From NCBI GenBank assembly GCA_034359265.1, contig CP136890.1:67395501-67459500 (forward strand): 64,000 nt of DNA, given 5' to 3'. Shown here piece after piece: positions 54,915 to 64,000 of the stretch (the first letter of the stretch is position 1; every line of letters begins with the position of its first letter). This stretch comes from Canna indica (Eukaryota; Streptophyta; Magnoliopsida; Zingiberales; Cannaceae). A program made the position numbers and the translations under genes. Below the pieces are notes generated by a model. The model was not told the origin of the DNA, did not search any database, and saw only the letters and a list, made by a program, of their open reading frames with translations.

Positions 54915-55877
54915 TATATATATATATAAACAACAAACAACTTCTTAGTTCTTCCCATTTAAATTCTCTCCACTCTCTCAATTATTTATATTTATTTTTA
55001 TCTCACTTATATTTTTATTTTTATATACCTTAATTTTTAAATCTTCGACTTTAATTTCCACATGAAACTACTCTAATTTTTCTCTAATTTAATTTTTAAA
55101 ATTAATTTTCATATTAAATTAATTTTGAATTTTATTAATGGTGAATTTTATTTTCCCTTCAATTAATCATGTTTAAATTTTAAAATTTTCAAACTTAATT
55201 AATTACAAATGTTGAGAATTATTTATGAAATTTCGATTTTTTTAAAAACAAATTAAATCTTAGTTTCGAATTTTATTACATTTGCTTAATTAAACATGCA
55301 TAGTTTTAAATTTTATTAATTTTTATTTGATTATAATCAAATTAATTATATCTACTTAATTTTCAAATTTTATATATTATATTATGCATATTTTATTTTA
55401 AATTTTATTTTCCTTCCGTATATATGTATGATTAATTAAAAAAATTTCGAATCAATTAAATTAAATAGGTTTTACTTTCAATTAAGTATCAGCTTTTATT
55501 CTTAAAAATATAATTCTTTTATAATATGATAATAATATGATAACTTATTTCTAAAAATCTAGGTATATAAATATTTAAATTTAAAATTTTAATTTAAATT
55601 ATTAAGAATATTAAATTACAGTTACAAATTTAATTAAAAATTAATTTACAATTTAAGTTTAAAATAATTATTTTCCTAAAATTTTAAAAATTCATTTTAA
55701 ATCTAAATTTATGTAGTTTCAAATTGAAATCATGTTAGAAAATATGAAAAATATCAAAAAAAATGATAGAATCTTCTATTTATACGTAATAATATATTAA
55801 AATATAAAATTTAATTTTAAAATATTTTATTTTTAAAATCACATTTTAACGGTGCAAAGCACGGGTACTATAGCTAG
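54915..55877 (+). mobile_element. Candidate non-autonomous Helitron
   Basis: The 5' end A|TCTATATATATATATAAAC and 3' end GGGTACTATAGCTAG|T fit Helitron rules (TC...CTAG between A and T, no target duplication). A GTGC-AAA-GCAC stem-loop lies just upstream of the 3' CTAG (about 55854-55864). 963 bp, AT-rich, no Rep/helicase. Confidence 0.6.
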
Positions 55878-56305
55878 TATATAAACATACCACAAAACAA
55901 TAAATATTAATTTAGTTTGATTTAGATAATTACAAAAGTGTACAAGTATATTTATATAATTTAATTTAAAATAATGATAAATAAGAATTTAATTTAATTT
56001 AAAATAAAAATAGAAAGCTAAAAAATGAATTGTCTTAGATTAATAATTAACAATTATTTTTACCATAAAACTAATATGTTCATATAGAAAAAACATATAA
56101 AAATAAAAATTTATATAAATAAATTTACAACTTGGCACAAAATAAAATATCAATAAGATGAAAATCTAAAAACGAAAACAATTTTTTATATATAACCATA
56201 TTATTATTATTTTCAAAATATATATCTTATTAAAAGTAATTTTTTGAATAAAAAACTAATAATTTTTAAAATAAATAATATCAAAACTATTTCAAAATAA
56301 ATAAT
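55878..56305. other. AT-rich spacer inside satellite interruption
   Basis: Nothing recognised. Strongly AT-rich. Confidence 0.4.
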
Positions 56306-56640
56306 ACTAGAGATACAAGGTCAAGATTAATTGGGGACTTGATGTCCGAACGCACACCGCAATCCTCTCTTGCATCTTTTTGTCCAAGCGAGGTTTGTCG
56401 ACGGCCCAACTACATGAGATAAGAATCGCTCGACGGCAGCAAAGCACCTCTGTGGAGGACGAGGAGGGAAGAGAGGATTAGGGACTCGAGGTAGGGAAGG
56501 ATTAGGGATTCGAGGTCCTAACACACGCCACAACCCTCCATTACATCTCCCGGTCCAAGCGAGGTCTGTCGAGGGCTCGACGACATGAGATTAGAATCGC
56601 TTATGCGAAGGATGAGGAGGAGGCAACGCGCGGGTGTTAT
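56306..56640. repeat. ~178-bp satellite-like array, part 2
   Basis: About 1.8 further units with the same landmarks (GACTTGATGTCCGAACGCAC, CCAAGCGAGGTCTGTCGAGG, GAGATTAGAATCGCTC). It ends CAACGCGCGGGTGTTATACTAG|T, which resembles a Helitron 3' end. So the array may be the interior of a larger Helitron-like element. Confidence 0.75.
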
Positions 56641-56654
56641 ACTAGTTCTACATT

Positions 56655-58280
56655 AATTTGGATTAACCAAAATAACTTAGCCTAATTTTTATTTAATTAA
56701 GTTAGTTAAGATTAATTTGAATTAAAAAGTTAGTTTAATTTTAATATAAAAGACTTAAAAATGATTACCCTATATATTATATATTTTGCTTCTGATCAGG
56801 ATTTACCCACATTATGTTTTCTTGATAGAAACTTATAATGATCCCCTTGATCACAGAGGCATGTATGGATAGAATATAGAATACACTACTTAGGCGACAT
56901 AGAAAAAGCTTGATTTGTTGACTTTCTTAAAGTCAATTCTTGTCAGGATATACAATAACACTGTGTGCATGTTGCTTTTCAAGAGACAGAAATTGAAATC
57001 CCTCCGGTACGTGCATTTCCAAGCCAACAGACCCAATCACTCTCCACCCCACAAATGCTCTTTGGGCTGTGTTAGGTGGTGGAGCTCCCAATAATTTTGC
57101 CTGTGGCTTGTGGTTGAATATTATGATTGCTGTTCCCTGCCAAGTTCCTAATTTGGTGGTTCCCTACACTTCCCTCTTCTCATGAGCTTGGTTGAGTTTG
57201 TTGACTTCATTGCTATCCCATTTGCTGATAGCAATTAATGGCAGAATACTCAACCACGTGGCACTCCTGTATGTAAATTTCTAGGCTGCAGGGTTTACTT
57301 TTTGACAAACTCTGTTCTCATCTACTATTTTACTACCGGAGCTTGTCAAGTAAAGCACCGACATACTTAGTTCAGAATTGTATATATCAGATGAGATGCT
57401 TAAGGTAAGAAAATTTTAGTTACAAGGGTGATTAGATTGACTCAACACGTGTCGTAATGGAGTTTATTATATCCCCAACAGAACTTAGTCATTGTAAATG
57501 GTAATTACAGCAAGGGAGTTGACTTTGAGGTGTTTATTGGTCAAGATGTTGGATTTACATTCGAAGATCACTACCATCACCCACCTGAATATATTTTTTT
57601 TTTTTATAAACCAAGATTTATTGGCTTATCATGAAGAGATTCTGATGCTTTGAACCATGGAGTTTGGTGTTTGCTTTGTCTTCCTCTGGATCTTAAATGT
57701 GTACACTGACATCTTGAAAAAATAATAATAAATGTTGGAGTTAGATGTGATGCTTTCAGACTGGATCCTGGTAATTCAATGGAACTTGTTAGTTATATTA
57801 AATTTGATTGAATGACCTTCTTTTCAACAATTTAAAGTTTCTATATATAAAAAATATTCATCAAAACTTAATAAGTATCGAAATAGCAAGCGTTAAGTTT
57901 GAATGCATCAACTGAGAAGGTGTGGTTTTCCTGAGCATTGGATTTAGTGAATGTCGTCTATGCTATCATCTAGCAAATCTGCCATCTTGGTAGTTGGTTT
58001 CATCTTCGTAGAGGATTAAGTAAACGTGCTCTATTATCAGTGGCGGATGTCTTTTCTAAGATAATTAGGAACACAAATTGAACAAATCTAGTTAATGGAG
58101 TCAAACTGGGAAATGATAAGAAGATTGTTAATTTAGAATTCGCCGAACGATTTCATAGTCTTCAGCAGGGGCAACGTAGATGACATGACTAATAGGAAAT
58201 TATTAATGTATATATTTTAGCTTAAGATGAGATTGAGAGTGAATTAAGCAAAGACAACAATTGTGCATCTACTAGACAAT
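56655..58280. other. Low-copy-looking spacer, no gene recognised
   Basis: Mixed composition. 56990-57320 is more complex sequence (CAAGCCAACAGACCCAATC, GTGGTTCCCTACACTTCCC) that could be promoter or relic of a gene, but no ORF is convincing. A run of T lies near 57590. Confidence 0.35.
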
Positions 58281-59150
58281 CTATATATATATATATATAA
58301 AAGAAAGTACTTTGGTGCCAAGTGTCATGATAAAAATCATGCCAAATAATATAAATTTAAGTATTTTAAATATATATAATGTATAATATTAATGCAGATG
58401 TTTTTAGAAAAAAACGTGTATTCATTGCATTGATTTTTTTTTTGATATGTAATATTATCTCTTTTAATATTAGCTCTCTTGAAAGGTATGTAATATTATT
58501 ATCTCTTTTAAATATATAATATTATTTTTTTTACGAGAATTAATTTTTTTGCAACATTGGCAATATTGCATTTAATTGAAATATTAAATTTTTTTTTTCT
58601 CCTTACTTATGGGAATTGTTGGTAGTTGACGAAAAAAATATTTTTTTCATCCAAAAAATAAAAATAAAAAGCTAAATCCTCCTAATTGATGCGCCTAATA
58701 ATCCTCCTAATATTCACATGTAATTAAATATTTTCATATTTTTAAATATTGAATAAAATTAAAATTAAGTTAACTTATTAATATCAGACTCTTTTATCCG
58801 AAGTAAAAATAAATACATGAATTAATGAGTCTCAATTTTTAGCTTGGTTCAAAGCTAACAAATGTTTCCCAAAGACAAAAAACTTAACATATGTTGAATT
58901 TTCTTTGTTATCTGCATGAAAGTGATTGATTAGTGAAGTAGGAAAGGAAGCGGTCAACTACTTGAGATGCTAGGGGGCATAGTTTTCCATCTAATATTTG
59001 GGTCTACCTCTAAAGTATAATATATTACAAAAAGAGGATTGAAATCAAGTGTTGGATACGGTGGAAAGGAAAATCATCTAATAGATCTTTTTTGGTGTTC
59101 AGCTCTTATCGACAGTCCTTCATCCTGTGTCTTTCGTTGGAAAAATCAAG
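58281..59150. other. AT-rich DNA with possible Helitron 5' end
   Basis: Begins A|TCTATATATATATATATA followed by AAAGAAAGTACTTTGGTGCC, a typical Helitron 5' start, but no matching CTAG-plus-hairpin end was located. The rest is AT-rich with poly-T runs. Confidence 0.35.
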
Positions 59151-59159
59151 GCCATGAAA

Positions 59160-59905
59160 ATAATTGTCTCCTCGAAAGCAGAGCAATCAAAGAATAAAAA
59201 TTCTTATGATTGAAGTCAGGAGATTAGACATATATTTTAGTCATCCAGATCAGGAAATACAAAGTGAGAAAATGGACTCTCTTAAAAATCAAAAGGAAAT
59301 AGCAAGAATGAAAAAAAGAGTAAGCTTAACTTCCACTGGGCTTGCACTTGTAAAGCCTCTATCTGTCAGAGACTTGGTATCGAAGAAAGCTACCTCCCCA
59401 TTAAATACTATTGACTAGCCTTCCGAACTTTCTGCAATTTTATATCGTCCGCTGGTTGATAAAGTATCCAGACTTGAGAGTTGGAAGGCTCATACTTTGT
59501 CTTTCGCCAAGAGGCTTGAGCTGGTCAAGTATGTTCTCTATAGCCTCCAGACCTATTGGGCTTTGGAACGAGCGACTACTCTCTAGAAGTAAACTCACCC
59601 TCATCAATAGTGCCCTTAGTGGTCTCTTCAGTGCCTCTAGGTAATTCCACATATATATCAAAGAACAAGAAACTTCTTGTGGGGTGGAGGCCAAGATGAT
59701 ATCACTCAACACCATTGGTATATTGGGATGACATCATTAATCTCACCTATAATCGGGTATGGGAATTGTGGATCTAGAAACACACAATATTGCTAAGCCA
59801 GGGTGGTGGTGGAGCATTACGATCAAGAAAAAATAACTTTGGTGAAAATTTCCTACATCAAGTATGGTGGAACTAAACCTGGATAGGGGGCAACAACAAA
59901 CAAAG
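59160..59905 (+). pseudogene. LINE RT remnant (second LINE)
   Basis: Plus strand, heavily mutated. Near 59420-59570 the reading PLVDKVSRLESWKAHTLSFA, KRLELVKYVLYSLQTYW is the RT thumb/connection of plant LINEs. It is followed by a FLWGGGQDDITQHHW-like segment (about 59670-59720) and KPGWWWSITIKKNNFGENFL (59795-59860). The upstream part (59164-59418) is Lys/Ser-rich, uncertain. Confidence 0.7.
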
Positions 59906-60881
59906 AGGCAACATCTATTCAACTTGCTCTCATGAATTCAACTAGGCATCACACTAGATGAGGCATAACCCAAGCACCAAACCAAGCTCGACGGCATGAT
60001 TAGTATGTGTCTGACATGCGATCCGACAAGCTAAACCATATGGGGGATCGTGAGCTGGCGCTCGGGCCAAGGGGCACCAACATTACCCCCTTAGTGACCA
60101 ATATGCCCATTGTGCCCGTTAAACTTCAAACCACAACTATAAAAGGTGAACTTTAATGTTGAGGTAAAAGATGTAATTCTTCGCGCCCATTGACCCTCAA
60201 ACCACTACTTAGAGCTTGGAGATAGACTTGATCGTCGAGGGGTGTTCCCAAAAGCTCAACTCCGAGGGAACACTTCTGCAAATGCCAATCAGGATTGACA
60301 TTGGCTCAACCCAAACTAGTCAATTCAACCAAGTTGGGCACTTCCTAAAAGCGTATTTCATCAAAGTATTTTTAATGAAATGACTAGTTCGATATATATG
60401 CGTAACACAACCCACTAGTATAGCATGTGGAAGGGAATCTACTCAACAAAAAAACCTCTTTTTCTATAAGCATGGAGGTCGAGTATGAAAAAGAAACTCA
60501 ATTAACTTTTGAAATGAAAGGTGGAATAAAAATTGCAAACTTCCTTAAATATTTTCCCCAACTTGTACAAAGCAAGTAGACATTGCAAAGCAACGGTGTT
60601 GGAACACTATGACATGACTCAACAATAATTGCATTTCTAATGAAGGAGGACGGTGAATCAAACCGATGTAAACAAAATGTCAAATTTCCTTGAACTCGTA
60701 CAAAACATTTATAAATAATAGAGACACACCTTAATGGTGTTGGGACAATGGGGATATATTCGCAACATCATCAATATATAAAAATTACAAGAAGAAAGAG
60801 GGGTTAAGGGGTCAAGGATGTTACTTGTTCTAGAATTTCGAAAGTCAAATATCCATAAAGTGCACATATAGATTACCCTTA
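59906..60881. other. Degraded repeat-like spacer
   Basis: No gene signature. Text such as GACATGCGATCCGACAAGC and ACTTCAAACCACAACTA / CCTCAAACCACTACTTAG suggests old retrotransposon-derived DNA, and 60535-60560 and 60680-60700 share CAAATTTCCTTGAACTCGTACAAA-like words. Unclassified. Confidence 0.35.
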
Positions 60882-61668
60882 GGAGGCGTTTGGTATGAGG
60901 CAATTCATCCAGATTACTAGTAATCTTATCTTTAAATTACCTAGACCCCACACATTACATTGTTTGGTGTCTCACTTGTGCAGGTAATGTGGATTACCTC
61001 GGTAATCCAGATTATCATCAAAGTGGTAATCACTCAATTGAGGGGTGTTTATGTGGATTACCTTTGAAGTGATAATCTTGAATTAATTTTTAAGACAAAA
61101 TTGTCATCCTTAAATTTTAGCTTTTTTACAAGTTTTTTGCTCCACCCACGACTTCTCCCATGACATAATATTATAATAATATTACAATATTATATTATAT
61201 TACATTATATTATATATATTCTTTATATTATATTATATTATATTATATTATATTATTTTAATATTATATTATATTATATTATATAATAATATAATAATAT
61301 AATGTTATATTATAATAATATAATACTATAATATTATATTATATATTTTATTATGTTATATAATATAATATACTATAATATACTATAATATATTATATTA
61401 TATATATATAATATATTATATTATATGATTAATTATAATATTGTAATATATTTGTGAAAATGGTATTTTCGAAAAGTATATCTCATTACTTGGTAATATA
61501 TTTGTTATACCAAACATGTCTATGTGAATTCTAGCAATCTTATCATAACGTTACTTGTGCATACCAAATATTATATTCTACATTACCGGTAATTTTTTTA
61601 GTGACAGTCTATCTGAAAGATAATCTAGATTGCTTGATAATCTGAAAAGTAATGCACCAAACTCCACC
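60882..61668. mobile_element. Tourist/PIF-Harbinger-like MITE with AT palindrome
   Basis: Left GGAGGCGTTTGGTATGAGG, right AATGCACCAAACTCCACC, flanked by TTA (60879-60881, 61669-61671). 787 bp. Near the ends GGTAATCTGGATTACC-type motifs recur in both orientations. The centre (61155-61440) is an almost pure TATTATA tract. Non-coding. Confidence 0.75.
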
Positions 61669-61671
61669 TTA

Positions 61672-62577
61672 AGGAAAGACTATAAATAAACAACATGCTA
61701 AAAAGCATGGAGTACAATAGGAATAATGTTGGCTTAAGGGTTTCTCTTAATTCTCGATCTTTATTTAAAATTTTATTTAAAATTTTCTATTTATAACTTT
61801 ATTTAAAAAATTAAAATTACAAGATTACTCAAGCTGACAAAACCAGCTACAAATAATTAAGAAATACAATTATCCTTAAATCTATTTAGAAAGAAATACA
61901 ATAACCTTATTAATAGTATACATTCTTAACTCCTTAGGATGAAATAAAAATCATGCAAACAATACTATTGCTATAAAAATCTCACTCTCCTTTTCTCACT
62001 CTTCCTATATAAGTTCTCGATTTCAATAATAGTATATAATCATTTAATTGCATCCACCGCACCAGACATTGAAAGGCATCTCAAACTTGAACAAGAGACC
62101 AAAGTCAGGTAAGCTAATGAATATATGCTTGAGAAGGAAAAAAAGAAACATGCATATTCTCGTTCATGTTATGTTCATGAAGATCAATATAATCCATGAA
62201 TAGATACCACAATTTGATCAGATAACAAATTTCATAAATTACATGATCACTCAACTCATAAGTTCACGATTACTATCTTCTAAAGTACACAAATTGATTG
62301 CCAACATGGAAAAAAGAATGCATAAAATGCATAAACACAAGTATCTTACATATGAGAAGGACTCAAATTTGTTTCATAAGGACAAATGACTTCATTTAAG
62401 CAAATGCATATATATTATTAGGCTTTTTTTTACAACAAATAATGATGGGTATCCAAATGGTTAGATTACGGAATGTTTTGATTTTTCAAACATACATAGC
62501 ATTAATATGCAAAATGTTTTGTTACCTTATAATTAGTATGCATTGGTCTAGCTTTCTTGCTCTTTCCCTCATAGGAT
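61672..62577. other. AT-rich spacer before CACTA copy
   Basis: No recognised gene. Contains low-complexity TTTATTTAAAATTT text (61760-61810). Confidence 0.4.
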
Positions 62578-64000
62578 CACTACTAGAAAAATGGTCATCA
62601 GCAACGGCTGATGCCGTTGCTGAACCGTTGCTGAAGAGCATCAGCAACGGCCGAGCCGTTGCAATGGAGCCGTGGCAGAAAGTCGCGTTGCTGATAACTT
62701 AGCAACGGCCGCTCGGGCCGTTGCTAAAAATATTATCAGCAACGGTTTTACCACGGACCCGAAGCCGTTGCTAATAACATTAATAGCAACGGCCGCTGAG
62801 TCCGTAGCAACGCCATTAGTAAAACCCCGTCGCTAAGCCGTTGCTGTAGATCATCAGCAACGACTTTCGATACACTTTTAGCAACGGCTTTCCCACAGAC
62901 GGCCGTGGGAAAGCCGTTGCTGATGATGTGAACCTGGTAACGAAAAAATTTCAAATTTCAAATTTCCATTGATACATTGATACATTATCTGATACATAAC
63001 TCACACACCCATACACTCATACACACATTCATTCACACATCACAAATACACCAAGATATACATCAAAATAATTATATTTATATTGATAATTATTCACGAT
63101 AGTATAAAAACTATTCAAATGCAAAATTAAAGTATCAATATCCAAACAAAATAAATTAAACAAGTCCAATATCTCAGTAACAAAGTCAATATAAAAAAAT
63201 CTCACGATGACGATGGAGGATGGTCTGGATCATATGGCGGGGTCTGGAGTGCTTGAGTGTACACCGGCGTGGACTGACTCGAGGACGATGGATTAGATGA
63301 TGCCGAAGAGATGCCTGCTTCGGGATGACCTGACATGTTGCGTAGCATAGCTTGTATATCCGCCATCATCTGACTCTGGCGCTCCATTATCTCAGTCTGA
63401 CGCGCGACCGTGTCCTCTAGAGTCCTTATTCTGCTACTATGATCATAACTGGATCTAGAGGTGGACGGCCGCTCACCAGCGACCGGAGGGGTCGGTGCCC
63501 CAAGTGGCCCTAATACAGCTCGCGCATGACCACTATCTGCAAAGCCATATACGCGGCCATGGTCCCAGCCACCTGCGGCCTCGACCCACGTTGCTGTGTC
63601 AAAGTCCTCGGGGGTACCCCCGCGCTGCACCACCGTCTGGCTGTAGGTCTCCTACTCGAGTTTGATTTTTTGTTTAATATTGATCATAAAACTTAAATTA
63701 TAAATATATAATGAATAATTTAAACAAATATATAGTTACCATAATGTATGCAGCGCGGTTGTCGATGTACTCCCCCGCCCCATGTGCTCGACGGTGAGTC
63801 CGCTCAAACACCGCCATCGGGGAGGGTCGCTGGATAGTCCCGTCATCCGACACCGTCGTCTATATTTACAAAACAAATACATTAATTAGTACACATAGTA
63901 ACAAATAAAATATATAATTAAAAGATATACTTACCATACGGTTCGCGTGCACTGCAAATGCAACAAAGCCGCCAGTGTGACGCGTTGCTCCCCCCGACAT
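62578..64000 (-). mobile_element. Second TNP2/TnpA CACTA copy, opposite orientation, partial
   Basis: Begins CACTACTAGAAAAATGG and is the reverse complement of the right part of the 41341-45852 element: AGCAACGGC subterminal array 62600-62935, then TnpA exons in reverse. It runs off the window end. Near-identical to the other copy with few differences, implying recent activity of the family. Confidence 0.95.
63202..64000 (-). CDS. TnpA-like CACTA protein, partial at window edge
   Basis: Exons (minus) 63935-64000 (runs off), 63740-63859 and 63202-63651, with the same GT/AG borders as the copy at 44.3-45.3 kb. The last exon is exactly 450 bp in both. It encodes YSQTVVQRGGTPEDFDTATW, then an uninterrupted QTEIMERQSQMMADIQAML heptad-like segment and the Ser/Pro-rich C-terminus. 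Unlike the other copy there is no premature stop (GAG at the TAG position), so this reading is open as far as seen. Presumed DNA-binding accessory protein of CACTA transposition. N-terminus unseen. Confidence 0.85.

Noticed and set aside
1..64000. tRNA, rRNA and microRNA genes
   Set aside because: I saw no cloverleaf with A/B boxes, no rRNA signature and no known miRNA sequence. The region 15200-15400 was inspected for miRNA precursors without a match. A tRNAscan/miRBase search would be needed for certainty.

Overview
This is nuclear DNA from a flowering plant. It has spliced exons with canonical GT/AG borders, plant-type LTR, LINE, CACTA, MULE, hAT, PIF/Harbinger and Helitron-like elements, and long AT-rich spacers. 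The captured gene fragments (GATL, thaumatin-like, C2H2 zinc finger) are very GC-rich. That suggests a monocot, but I cannot name the species.

Only one intact host gene is evident: a five-coding-exon S-type (SLAC/SLAH) anion channel at about 17625-20444 on the + strand. It encodes 612 residues, has a putative 5' untranslated exon near 16200-16491, and that exon holds a 54-codon upstream ORF. Nearly everything else is mobile DNA, often nested.

Layout. 0.9-1.9 kb: Tourist/Harbinger-like element with a minisatellite. 2.6-9.9 kb: decayed Ty3/gypsy element. Its integrase is split first by a roughly 0.9-kb organelle-like insert (4.3-5.2 kb) and then by a 2.8-kb solo LTR (5281-8055), which carries seven tandem hairpins whose stems co-vary. 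10.3-13.9 kb: two foldback MULE-type MITEs with perfect 9-bp target duplications, alternating with two smaller foldback MITEs. 15.2-20.9 kb: the anion channel gene and its upstream region. 21.6-27.4 kb: a hAT element, a Pack-MULE carrying a thaumatin-like fragment, a MULE MITE containing a nested hAT (perfect 9-bp and 8-bp duplications), and a second Pack-MULE-like element carrying a C2H2/EAR zinc-finger fragment. 28.3-36.3 kb: an 8.1-kb CACTA element that has picked up pieces of at least four unrelated host genes (GATL, BSD-domain, LHT amino-acid transporter, CNX1).

37-52 kb is a Russian-doll nest. An AG-rich foldback repeat surrounds a LINE (minus strand). The LINE is split by a Ty1/copia element with about 117-bp LTRs, and the copia is split by a 4.5-kb TNP2/TnpA CACTA element with a 3-bp TGA duplication. 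A Harbinger element with an approximately 27-bp minisatellite follows. 52.5-56.6 kb: an array of roughly 178-bp satellite-like units, interrupted by a hAT-like end, an AG-rich repeat and a Helitron candidate. 59-64 kb: a second LINE remnant, another Tourist element, and a second copy of the TNP2/TnpA CACTA family in opposite orientation, running off the window. Functionally the window is one ion-channel gene in transposon-dominated DNA where several DNA transposons have acquired host gene pieces.
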